Below, piece by piece: positions 1-7,020 of a DNA stretch of 64,000 nucleotides. The stretch's first letter is position 1, and every line of letters begins with the position of its first letter. The notes under the pieces were generated by a model, which saw only the letters and a program-made list of their open reading frames with translations, was not told the DNA's origin and made no database searches. Both the position numbers and the translations under genes were made by a program. Source of the DNA: Peptococcaceae bacterium UBA5752 (GTDB lineage Bacteria; Bacillota; Dehalobacteriia; UBA4068); the NCBI GenBank assembly GCA_002419055.1, contig DIFI01000020.1, positions 135-64,134 of the forward strand, given 5' to 3'.

Positions 1-23
1 TCTGCCAATTGAGCTACGTCGGC
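1..23 (-). tRNA. 5' end of a tRNA gene (partial), possibly tRNA-Thr
   Basis: Read on the minus strand, the first 23 bases form the acceptor 5' strand (GCCGACG), the TA linker and a D-arm beginning (AGCTCAATTGGCAGA), the classic start of a bacterial tRNA. The anticodon lies outside the window. The 5' half resembles Firmicutes tRNA-Thr genes, but that identity is a guess. A consensus promoter sits directly upstream. Confidence 0.85.
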
Positions 24-39
24 AAGGCTGACGAAGCTC

Positions 40-68
40 ATTATAGCAATAATTGTATTTGTTGTCAA
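40..68 (-). promoter_or_regulatory. Sigma-A promoter of the tRNA gene
   Basis: On the minus strand there is TTGACA (68-63), a 17-base spacer and TATAAT (45-40), both perfect consensus hexamers. Transcription would start roughly 8-10 bases upstream of the mature tRNA 5' end at 23. Confidence 0.85.
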
Positions 69-134
69 TGGTATAGATAAAATTAAATTCAAGAAAAATT
101 TGGGCGACAAGAATGACTTGACGCCCGCTTATCA

Positions 135-992
135 TCAAATCAAACTTTGTATATGGGAAACTATAGGAATAATGATCTCCATATTAGCTGATTCAATAGC
201 GCCGGCGTCAAATGAAGATGCAATTTCCGGATCAATAGGCAGTGATCCTAATATTGGCAAATTTAATTCGGTGGCAGCTTCCTCAGTACTACTTTTGCCG
301 AAGGGATGAATTATCTCGCCGCACTTGGGACACTTGATATAGCTATAATTTTCGATCATACCAAGCACAGGAACGGCAAGCTTCTCAGCCATATGAACCG
401 CTTTTGCCACTACCATTGCCACCAGTTGTTGCGGCGATGTTACAATAACAACCCCATCTATTGGCAGAGTTTGGAAAACGGTTAGTGGCACATCTCCGGT
501 ACCAGGTGGCAGGTCGACCAGCATAATATCAACATCACCCCAAAGTACATTAGTCCAAAACTGTTTGACAACACCGGCTATCATTGGCCCACGCCAGATA
601 ACAGGTTCATTCTGGTCGTCAAGCAGTAGGTTAATCGACATCACCTTAACGCCGGTTTTGCTTAGACAGGGAACAATGGCATTATCTTCACTTTTGGCAT
701 GCTCAGTTAAACCAAAACCTTTGGGAATGGAAGGACCGGTAATATCTGCGTCCAGTATGGCAACATTTAAGCCTTGCTGACGCAGAGCTACTGCCATTAG
801 CGAAGTTATGGTACTCTTGCCAACGCCGCCTTTACCGCTGGCGATACCGATTACTTTTTTAATACTAGATCCTTGGTGAGGAGGTACACGCAAGTTACAA
901 GAAGTTTTTCGTTCGCCGCAGTTGGACGAACAACTACCGCAGTCATGACTGCAACTTTCGGGATTTGCCGGTGCATTATCCGAGTTATTCAT
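135..992 (-). CDS. mrp: Mrp/NBP35-family iron-sulfur cluster carrier ATPase
   Basis: This 285-residue cytoplasmic P-loop ATPase belongs to the Mrp/ApbC/NBP35 family, which bind and deliver Fe-S clusters. A cysteine-rich N-terminus (residues about 14-32, several CxxC-like spacings) is followed by the deviant Walker A motif GKGGVGKST near residue 54. A Walker B-like segment (DIMLVDLPPGTGD) and a C-terminal CPKCGE pair follow; the latter is the usual cluster-bridging CxxC at the dimer interface. It starts 11 bases after the stop of the winged-helix gene upstream, so the two very likely form an operon. The long N-terminal cysteine region resembles the NBP35 type rather than short bacterial Mrp. 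Function is inferred from family. Confidence 0.93.
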   Translation of the reverse strand: MNNSDNAPANPESCSHDCGSCSSNCGERKTSCNLRVPPHQGSSIKKVIGIASGKGGVGKSTITSLMAVALRQQGLNVAILDADITGPSIPKGFGLTEHAKSEDNAIVPCLSKTGVKVMSINLLLDDQNEPVIWRGPMIAGVVKQFWTNVLWGDVDIMLVDLPPGTGDVPLTVFQTLPIDGVVIVTSPQQLVAMVVAKAVHMAEKLAVPVLGMIENYSYIKCPKCGEIIHPFGKSSTEEAATELNLPILGSLPIDPEIASSFDAGAIESANMEIIIPIVSHIQSLI

Positions 993-1003
993 AATATTTC
1001 TCC

Positions 1004-1354
1004 CTATGATATATCATTGTTGAAATATTTATCAAATACTTTTTGGGCAGCGTCAATAGCAGCTGCTTCTATTTCTTTGAAGTGGGCAAGAAACTGTTGT
1101 CCTTCTTCGGTCAGTGTAGAGCCACGTGCACCATCGCGGTTAATTAAATTGATAGAAAATTCGTTCTCGGTTAGGTGCAATATGCGCCAGGCTTTGCTAT
1201 AAGCCATGCCAAGATCGTTGGTTGTTTTGTAGAGAGAACCGTTTTTTTCTATGCCTTCCAGCAATAGAACAATCCCTTTGCCAAATCCATGCCCTTCAAA
1301 AAAACCGTCGCGTCGTAACGTAACCCGTACTTTTAATAAAATTTCATCGGTCAT
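1004..1354 (-). CDS. ModE N-terminal-type winged-helix transcriptional regulator
   Basis: A 116-residue protein with the LysR/ModE-type winged helix-turn-helix: the segment around GIVLLLEGIEKNGSLYKTT, the AYSKAWRILHLTE recognition helix and the wing GARGSTLTEEGQQFL match stand-alone ModE N-terminal-domain proteins. No molybdate-binding MOP domain is present. The start at 1354 is chosen because GGAGGT lies at 1367-1362; an ATG 15 bases upstream overlaps that site. It precedes mrp and is divergent from panD. A palindrome between the two promoters is a plausible autoregulatory operator. Its ligand is unknown. Related stand-alone proteins often accompany molybdenum or Fe-S genes, but nothing here proves that. 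Confidence 0.85.
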   Translation of the reverse strand: MTDEILLKVRVTLRRDGFFEGHGFGKGIVLLLEGIEKNGSLYKTTNDLGMAYSKAWRILHLTENEFSINLINRDGARGSTLTEEGQQFLAHFKEIEAAAIDAAQKVFDKYFNNDIS

Positions 1355-1387
1355 ATTTAAGACCTCCATATATAGTTTACCTATTTA

Positions 1388-1416
1388 AGAATAAAATAAA
1401 TATATATATTTGTCAA
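1388..1416 (-). promoter_or_regulatory. Minus-strand promoter of the winged-helix/mrp operon
   Basis: On the minus strand TTGACA (1416-1411), a 17-base spacer and TATTCT (1393-1388) form a sigma-A-like promoter. The -35 box lies in the left arm of an inverted repeat shared with the panD promoter. Confidence 0.65.
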
Positions 1417-1438
1417 ATATAGAATTATTGACAAATAT
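1406..1438. promoter_or_regulatory. Symmetric palindrome between divergent promoters (candidate operator)
   Basis: ATATTTGTCAA (1406-1416) and TTGACAAATAT (1428-1438) are perfect 11-base inverted repeats separated by 11 bases, about two helical turns centre to centre. Each arm contains the -35 box of one divergent promoter. The neighbouring ModE-type regulator is the obvious candidate to bind here; this is inference. Confidence 0.55.
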
Positions 1439-1456
1439 CGATAATTGGTGTAGATT
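1428..1456 (+). promoter_or_regulatory. panD promoter
   Basis: TTGACA (1428-1433), a 17-base spacer and TAGATT (1451-1456) form a sigma-A-like promoter 44 bases before panD. The -35 box lies in the right arm of the palindrome. Confidence 0.6.
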
Positions 1457-1499
1457 ATATATGCTCTTAATCATATTTAAATAGAAAGGTTGAATTAAG

Positions 1500-1856
1500 A
1501 TGGAAATAACAATGCTGAAGTCTAAAATCCATCGCGCTACAATCAGCGATGCAAAACTTGAATATATTGGTAGCATTACAATTGATGAGGATCTTTTGGC
1601 TGCAGCAGGTATATTAGAATATGAAAAGGTTCATGTCTTAAATTGCAATAATGGCTCGCGGCTTGAGACTTATGTTATAAAGGGCAAAGCTGGCAGCGGT
1701 GTTATTTGCTTAAACGGTGCTGCGGCTCGCTGTGCTTTACCGGGAGACGTGGTAATTATACTTGCTTATGCTCAGATGACTGCCCAAGAGGCAGCCAGCT
1801 ATCAGCCACAAATAGTGGTCGTAGATGCCAATAACAAAATCGCATTAAAAAAATGA
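1500..1856 (+). CDS. panD: Aspartate 1-decarboxylase (PanD)
   Basis: A 118-residue pyruvoyl enzyme that decarboxylates L-aspartate to beta-alanine for pantothenate and CoA synthesis. The proenzyme self-cleaves at Gly-Ser; here the site is IGSITID with Gly24-Ser25. The N-terminus MEITMLKSKIHR aligns position by position with the usual MxxTMLxGKLHR start, so the ATG at 1500 is preferred over the one 12 bases downstream. The tail ANNKIALKK and the AARCALPGD motif are typical. No panB or panC is adjacent. It is monocistronic, with its own promoter and a strong terminator. Confidence 0.97.
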   Translation: MEITMLKSKIHRATISDAKLEYIGSITIDEDLLAAAGILEYEKVHVLNCNNGSRLETYVIKGKAGSGVICLNGAAARCALPGDVVIILAYAQMTAQEAASYQPQIVVVDANNKIALKK

Positions 1857-1876
1857 ATATTGTTTTATAATAAAAA

Positions 1877-1910
1877 TTAAACCACCCTCATTGCGGGGTG
1901 GTTTATTATT
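1877..1910 (+). terminator. Rho-independent terminator of panD
   Basis: AAACCACCC (1879-1887) pairs with GGGTGGTTT (1896-1904), an 8-base loop lies between, and the run TTTATTATT follows. Confidence 0.85.
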
Positions 1911-2095
1911 GGGCAAAAACACTATTTAAATCCATAGAATAAAATAGACGTTATTTGGTAAAATCTGTCAGCAAATGTTAGTTTTAGCCGAACATTTGAC
2001 AAGGAATAAGTTAATCAGCGTCGAAATTAATAAAATTAAGTAATAGTACTATATATTGGTAATGTATAGTTATGATAGGAGAGCCATACATAACA

Positions 2096-2776
2096 ATGCT
2101 TATTAAAGCTATCAATGTCTGCAAAACATATAAAAACGGTTTAGAAGCTCTAAAAAATATAGATTTGGAAATAGATAGCGGCGAATTTGTCTTTCTTACT
2201 GGTGCTAGCGGTGCCGGTAAGAGTACATTAATTCGTCTATTGTTCCGTGAAGAATTAGCCACTACCGGACAAGTTCTAATTTCCGGACGCAATATTGCGC
2301 GTCTTTCTCAGCGTGAGACAGTTAGACTGCGCCGAAATACCGGCGTAGTATTTCAAGATTTTAGGCTGATGGAACGTAATACAGTCTTTGATAACGTAGC
2401 GTTTGCACTAAAGGCCGTTGAACGCTCGTGGGAAGAGATCAAGGTTAGAGTACCGCAAGTCTTAGAAAAGGTCGGTCTTGGTGGTAGGGAAAATGAGAAT
2501 GTCATGCATCTTTCCGGTGGCGAACAACAACGGGTAGCTGTAGCGCGGGCAATTATCAATCATCCACTGATTCTCTTTGCCGATGAACCGACAGGTGATC
2601 TTGATCCTAATACTTCAGAAGAGTTAATGAAGCTGTTTGAACAAATCAATAAAGATGGCACAACGTTGTTGATTGCTACCCATGATAAGGAAATCGTTAA
2701 CAGAATGCGCCGCCGTGTGCTTACTTTGCACGGAGGTAAATTAGTAGGCGATATCGTTGGGGGGTGGCAGCTATGA
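2096..2776 (+). CDS. ftsE: Cell division ATP-binding protein FtsE
   Basis: A 226-residue ABC ATPase that pairs with FtsX to activate septal or lateral peptidoglycan hydrolases. Visible motifs are Walker A GASGAGKST, signature LSGGEQQRVAVARA, Walker B ILFADEPTGDLD and the H-loop IATHD. The start MLIKAINVCKTY (2096) matches the family's usual N-terminus; the ATG at 2072 has no ribosome binding site and would add eight atypical residues. The stop overlaps the ftsX start (ATGA). The following M23 and S41 genes complete a common Bacillota arrangement. Confidence 0.95.
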   Translation: MLIKAINVCKTYKNGLEALKNIDLEIDSGEFVFLTGASGAGKSTLIRLLFREELATTGQVLISGRNIARLSQRETVRLRRNTGVVFQDFRLMERNTVFDNVAFALKAVERSWEEIKVRVPQVLEKVGLGGRENENVMHLSGGEQQRVAVARAIINHPLILFADEPTGDLDPNTSEELMKLFEQINKDGTTLLIATHDKEIVNRMRRRVLTLHGGKLVGDIVGGWQL

Positions 2777-3657
2777 GGTTGTACAGCTTCCGTTACATAA
2801 TACCGCAAGCTTTTAAATCGCTTAAGCTTAACGGTTGGATGACTTTCGCATCGATTTTGACCATTTCTATCACACTTTTTCTTTGCGCCATTTGTTGGCT
2901 GCTGGTGATTAATATTGACTCTAATGCCCAACAGATGGAATCCGACGTTCGGGTGTCAGCTTATATTGATCAGACTATTTCCAGCGAGGATTATCCGGCG
3001 CTGCAAGAGCAAATTGAAGCGATTGATGGTGTTGATAATGTTGAATTTGTCAGCAAAGATCAAGGTATCTCCGATCTCGAAAAACGCTTTGGTGGTATAG
3101 ACCTAAAAGAAACTTTGGGTGGTAACAACCCTTTACCGGACCGTTTTTCTATTTCAGCCACAAATAAAGATGTAGTATCGTCTGTTGCCAAAGCAGTCAA
3201 AAAGCTGGATGGTGTCGATACAGTGCGTTACGGGGAAGGTTCTGTCGAAAAACTGTTTGCTTTAACCGATACATTCCGCAAAGTTGGCATTACTTTAATA
3301 ATATTACTTGGTATAGCTGCGGTAACCCTTGTGGCAATGACAATTCGCCTCACAGTATTTGCCCGCCGCAAAGAGATCATGGTTATGAAATGGGTTGGTG
3401 CAACCAATGCATTTATACGCTGGCCGTTTCTTTTGGAAGGGGTTATATTAGGAGTCATCGGCGCCTTTATTGCTGTGGTATTGGTGCTGATTTGTTACAA
3501 GTATGCGGGCGTTTATGTTGCGAATACTATTTCTTTTGTTTATTTATTGGAATTGAGCACTATTTGGCTGAAAGTTTTAGGGTTCGCCGTTTTAGCAGGT
3601 TTGATTATGGGAGCATTTGGTAGCATTATATCATTGCTAAAATGCCTTGATGTATAG
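2773..3657 (+). CDS. ftsX: Cell division permease-like protein FtsX
   Basis: A 294-residue integral membrane partner of FtsE. It has the amphipathic N-terminus RYIIPQAFKSLKLNGWMTFASI, one membrane span at about residues 24-47, a large extracellular domain (about 50-165), then three further spans in the C-terminal FtsX permease domain with the conserved RRKEIMVMKWVGATNAFIRWPFL loop. Start 2773 overlaps the ftsE stop by four bases and has GGGGTGG upstream; it matches the family N-terminus. FtsX transmits ATP hydrolysis to an extracellular hydrolase activator, here probably the next gene. Confidence 0.95.
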   Translation: MRLYSFRYIIPQAFKSLKLNGWMTFASILTISITLFLCAICWLLVINIDSNAQQMESDVRVSAYIDQTISSEDYPALQEQIEAIDGVDNVEFVSKDQGISDLEKRFGGIDLKETLGGNNPLPDRFSISATNKDVVSSVAKAVKKLDGVDTVRYGEGSVEKLFALTDTFRKVGITLIILLGIAAVTLVAMTIRLTVFARRKEIMVMKWVGATNAFIRWPFLLEGVILGVIGAFIAVVLVLICYKYAGVYVANTISFVYLLELSTIWLKVLGFAVLAGLIMGAFGSIISLLKCLDV

Positions 3658-3675
3658 TATAAATGGAGGTTGATT

Positions 3676-4830
3676 ATGAAACATCTTAATCGTAATATAC
3701 TGCTTGCGACAGCGATAGCGATATTATTGTTAGTGATTATTCCGCTCAATGTACCTGCGGCAGATGATTCGCCTTTAGACGATTACCGGGCCCAACAGCA
3801 GCAGATAAAGAATGAAATGCAAGATACTCTTGATAAGATTGACGCTGCTGAGAGTCAGAAGGATTCATATTTATCGCAAATAGAGTCTTTGAGCGCCAAG
3901 ATTCTTTCATACCAAAAAGAAGCTGATGCTGCACAAACCCAAATAGACGCAGCCAATGAAGATATAGCAGAATCGGATAGCAAAATTGCGGACGCAACAA
4001 AGCGCTTGAATGAGCGTCAGGTCGCACTGGAGAGCCGTTTATGCGATATATACATATATGGAGATATTACGCTTGTTGACGTGGTTTTTGAATCATCAAG
4101 TTTTGATGATTTTGTTGTACTATATGACATGGTGCAGCGGATAATGGATCAAGATAAGGAAATGTTAGATGCAATTGCCGCCGAAAAAGCCACCATCGAA
4201 GAACAAAAAGCCATACAGGAGCAGCGACGTGATGAATTGGTAGAGCTGAAAACCGAAAAGAATGCTGCTGCAGCAGAGTTGGAATCACTGCAAAACCAGA
4301 AAGAGGAGTTGCTTGACGAAACTAAGATGACGATCAGGCAGTTAGAAAACTATTATGATGAGATGGAAACAGCTTCTAATGAGGTCGCTTCTAAGATCCG
4401 TTCTTTGACATCAGATAGTGATACGCTTTATCTCGGCGGTGAGTTTGTTTGGCCGTTGCCATCATCTTATACTAATGTTACTTCAGGGTACGGTAACCGT
4501 ATGCATCCGACATTGCATGTCTATAAGATGCATACCGGTATTGATATTAGCGCTCCCAACGGTACTAATATTTACGCCGCCGGGGACGGCACAGTGATTT
4601 ATGCCGGCTGGCTTTCCGGTTATGGTAATTCTGTCATCGTTAATCATGGCGGTGGCGTAACAACACTTTATGGTCATATGTCCAGTATAGCTGCTTCTTC
4701 AGGCGATGTTGTTTCGGCGGGCGACACTATCGGATATGTCGGTTCCACCGGTTACAGTACCGGCAATCACCTTCATTTTGAGGTCAGAGAAAACGGCAGT
4801 CATGTAAATCCGTGGAATTATCTTAAGTAA
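3676..4830 (+). CDS. M23 family (EnvC/LytM-type) coiled-coil murein hydrolase or activator
   Basis: A 384-residue secreted protein. A signal peptide (about residues 1-28) is followed by a long coiled coil (about 35-235, rich in Q, E, K and A), then a LytM/M23 domain. The domain keeps zinc-binding motifs: H-x3-D as HTGID and the HLHFEV H-x-H, so unlike E. coli EnvC it looks catalytically competent. The architecture matches EnvC/PcsB-like partners of FtsEX, and the gene starts 18 bases after ftsX. ATG 3676 with TGGAGGT at 3664-3670 is chosen over an upstream TTG that overlaps the binding site. Likely role: FtsEX-controlled peptidoglycan hydrolysis at the cell surface. Confidence 0.92.
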   Translation: MKHLNRNILLATAIAILLLVIIPLNVPAADDSPLDDYRAQQQQIKNEMQDTLDKIDAAESQKDSYLSQIESLSAKILSYQKEADAAQTQIDAANEDIAESDSKIADATKRLNERQVALESRLCDIYIYGDITLVDVVFESSSFDDFVVLYDMVQRIMDQDKEMLDAIAAEKATIEEQKAIQEQRRDELVELKTEKNAAAAELESLQNQKEELLDETKMTIRQLENYYDEMETASNEVASKIRSLTSDSDTLYLGGEFVWPLPSSYTNVTSGYGNRMHPTLHVYKMHTGIDISAPNGTNIYAAGDGTVIYAGWLSGYGNSVIVNHGGGVTTLYGHMSSIAASSGDVVSAGDTIGYVGSTGYSTGNHLHFEVRENGSHVNPWNYLK

Positions 4831-4856
4831 AAAGTGATATAATAAATATGACAAAT

Positions 4857-4884
4857 AAAACAGACGCTAAGGCGTCTGTTTTAT
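4857..4884 (+). terminator. Terminator after the ftsEX-M23 genes
   Basis: AAAACAGACGC pairs with GCGTCTGTTTT around a short loop (TAAG) and ends in a T run. It separates the ftsEX unit from the S41 protease, which has its own promoter. Confidence 0.8.
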
Positions 4885-4896
4885 GGTGGCAAACGG

Positions 4897-4926
4897 TTTG
4901 CATTTTATTTCCAAACATGGTAGAAT
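4897..4926 (+). promoter_or_regulatory. Promoter of the S41 protease gene
   Basis: TTTGCA (4897-4902), an 18-base spacer and TAGAAT (4921-4926), 43 bases before the GTG start. Confidence 0.55.
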
Positions 4927-4969
4927 AGCACACGTCGCAAATATTGTTTAATAGATACGCGGAGGATTT

Positions 4970-6103
4970 GTGCAAAAGAAAAGTAAATTATTATTAATTA
5001 TTCTATTAATAATCACTAGTATTATTTGTGTCAGTTGTAATTCGCAAACGGCCTTTAACGGTGAAGATATCGAATTGTCCTCTGTTGCCAATACAGCTAT
5101 TATTGCGTCTGGGGCAGTAACTGAGGGATTAGCAGATGATTATGCAACCTATTTTACTGCCGATGAATACAAAATGCTCTATGATGATTATGTTGGCAGT
5201 TTTGGCGGCATCGGTATATATATGGTTGAGAATGACAATAACGAAATAGTAATTTATTCGGTGATGGAGGGATACCCGGCGGCAAAAGCCGGCGTTGTTT
5301 CCGGAGACGTAATATTGTCTGTCGATGGTCAGAAGGTTAGCGGCGATCAGCTTGATGACATACCGCTGATGGTGCGCGGCGAAGTAGGCACTACTGTAAA
5401 GATGCAGATGAGGCGGGCATCAGACAACAGTATTTATGAAGTATCAATTAAAAGAGAAATAATTGAATCCCAATCACTGACAAGCGAGTTTCTTGAAGAT
5501 TATCCGGGAGTATTATATATCTCAATATTTGATTTTACCACCAACACTCCCAAAGAGTTTGTAGAATTATATAACGATTTATCTGAGCAGCAGACGGTAA
5601 AGGCAATAATTTTTGATTTGCGCAATAATGGCGGAGGTAGTTTTAAGGCAGCAATTAGTTTAGCTGACTATTTTGTACCGGAAGGTAATATTATAGTTAG
5701 CGAAAAAACCAGCGATGGAGAGAATGTCACGCATTCAAAAGGCGGCGATTTGGCTGATATGCCGGTAGTAATTTTACAAAACGAATATAGTGCTAGCGCC
5801 TCCGAAGTATTGATTGGCGCGCTTAAAGATAATGATATTGCTGTTACGATTGGATCAAAGAGTTACGGTAAAGGAATTACTCAAATACTTGAGGAATTGC
5901 CGTCAGGAAGCGCTATCCGATATACTCATAGCCGCTATATGACCCCCGATGGTTTTGATTTGCACGGTGTTGGCCTAGAACCCGGTATTAAGATAGTTGA
6001 AGAGGCAGATGTTGCTATAGCTAATTATTATAAATTAGATGTACAGGTAAATCCTTATTTGGCAGCAGCGGTTAACTATCTAAAAAATGAAATGGATATA
6101 TAA
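4970..6103 (+). CDS. S41 family carboxy-terminal processing peptidase (CtpA-like), predicted lipoprotein
   Basis: A 377-residue protease with an N-terminal hydrophobic segment ending in a weak lipobox (CVSC, Cys23), so it is probably a lipoprotein outside the membrane. A PDZ domain (about residues 75-160, with GYPAAKAGVVSGDVI) precedes the S41 catalytic domain. The serine lies in the YSASASE motif and the lysine in SYGKGIT, as in Tsp/CtpA. The GTG start has GGAGG at 4961-4965. It follows ftsEX and the M23 gene, a frequent neighbourhood in Bacillota, suggesting it degrades or processes cell-wall hydrolases. The substrate is inferred. Confidence 0.92.
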   Translation: MQKKSKLLLIILLIITSIICVSCNSQTAFNGEDIELSSVANTAIIASGAVTEGLADDYATYFTADEYKMLYDDYVGSFGGIGIYMVENDNNEIVIYSVMEGYPAAKAGVVSGDVILSVDGQKVSGDQLDDIPLMVRGEVGTTVKMQMRRASDNSIYEVSIKREIIESQSLTSEFLEDYPGVLYISIFDFTTNTPKEFVELYNDLSEQQTVKAIIFDLRNNGGGSFKAAISLADYFVPEGNIIVSEKTSDGENVTHSKGGDLADMPVVILQNEYSASASEVLIGALKDNDIAVTIGSKSYGKGITQILEELPSGSAIRYTHSRYMTPDGFDLHGVGLEPGIKIVEEADVAIANYYKLDVQVNPYLAAAVNYLKNEMDI

Positions 6104-6137
6104 ATAGAAAACAAATAAGAAGTAGTTAGGTTATAAG

Positions 6138-6170
6138 ATAAAACGGCGGGGTTTATTCCCCGCTGTTTTT
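6138..6170 (+). terminator. Terminator of the S41 protease gene
   Basis: AAAACGGCGGGG and CCCCGCTGTTTTT flank a short loop (TTTATT). The stem is GC-rich and followed by five T. Confidence 0.85.
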
Positions 6171-6217
6171 GGGATTAAATTTTAATACATTGAAGTTGTA
6201 TATTATGAATCAAATTA

Positions 6218-6246
6218 TTGTTTTCCTTGTATACAGGTGATATAAT
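6218..6246 (+). promoter_or_regulatory. Promoter of the lipoprotein-murJ gene group
   Basis: TTGTTT (6218-6223), a 17-base spacer and a perfect TATAAT (6241-6246), 41 bases before the lipoprotein start. Confidence 0.65.
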
Positions 6247-6287
6247 TTTATAAAAAGAAATATTCGATATCTAGGGAGATTAGGAAA

Positions 6288-6986
6288 ATGCAAGCCAGTT
6301 TAATACGAGTGTTTGCTGTTTGTTTATTTTTAGTGCCAATTACATTGCTGAGCGGATGTAAGCAAAATCAAGATGAGCAGAGTCAAATGGTTATTATCGA
6401 AGAGGGCCAGGAAGAAAACACTGCCAATGATCTTGAGACAGATAACGACCCGTTCCCTGATTATGGTAAAGAAGCAACGGTTGTTGATTTGCTGACGGCA
6501 CGTTCTAAAATAAAATCATATTATTATGAGCAAACGATTAATTATTCCTCCGGAAGTGTTAATATCAGAACATGGTATATTGATGACAAGGCCAAAATTA
6601 TCTCATCTGCTGGCGGATCTGCGGAAGAAATATCCTATTATGATTGCGCTGATCATACGGTTGTTTCATATTCACCTGAAAACGGTTATAATGCGATTGA
6701 GATGTTGTTTGATGATCAAGAACTTGATCTGCTAATCGATCAAGAGGATTATGATTTAAGCGCCTGGGAAGTTATTGGTTACGAGTCAATTAGTGATCAG
6801 AGCTGCTTAGCATTAAAAAATTCTGCAGGGGATAAATTTTGGATCAGTACTAAATATGGCATCCCGTTACAAGTGGAGTTTACTGATTCAATGACTGGAG
6901 AACGATTAAAGGTCAAATACGAAAACTATAAAATCAACTCTCTCGATCTTTCTGAAGTAGAAATTCCCGACGAACTGCAAATATAA
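6288..6986 (+). CDS. Predicted lipoprotein with LolA/RseB-like fold, function unknown
   Basis: A 232-residue protein with a signal peptide and classic lipobox LSGC (Cys24), then an acidic linker to about residue 70. A beta-rich domain follows (YYYEQTINYSSGSVNIRTWY, then KFWISTKYGIPLQVEF and RLKVKYENYKIN). This pattern of alternating strands with a 'D-KFWIS-KYGIPLQVE' segment resembles the LolA/RseB/sporulation-lipoprotein fold; the specific function is not recognisable. AGGGAGAT precedes the ATG. It is 34 bases before murJ and probably co-transcribed, suggesting an envelope role. Confidence 0.8.
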   Translation: MQASLIRVFAVCLFLVPITLLSGCKQNQDEQSQMVIIEEGQEENTANDLETDNDPFPDYGKEATVVDLLTARSKIKSYYYEQTINYSSGSVNIRTWYIDDKAKIISSAGGSAEEISYYDCADHTVVSYSPENGYNAIEMLFDDQELDLLIDQEDYDLSAWEVIGYESISDQSCLALKNSAGDKFWISTKYGIPLQVEFTDSMTGERLKVKYENYKINSLDLSEVEIPDELQI

Positions 6987-7020
6987 ATATAACGTATTTG
7001 TATTGAAGGAGTAGTAATTA

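Noticed and set aside
1385..1576. A 63-codon minus-strand frame between the winged-helix gene and panD
   Set aside because: It runs through the divergent promoters and panD, with no binding site and no recognisable protein.
1966..1998. Inverted repeat CAAATGTT / AACATTTG upstream of ftsE
   Set aside because: Only eight bases per arm, no clear promoter position relative to it and no follow-on T run; could be chance in AT-rich DNA.
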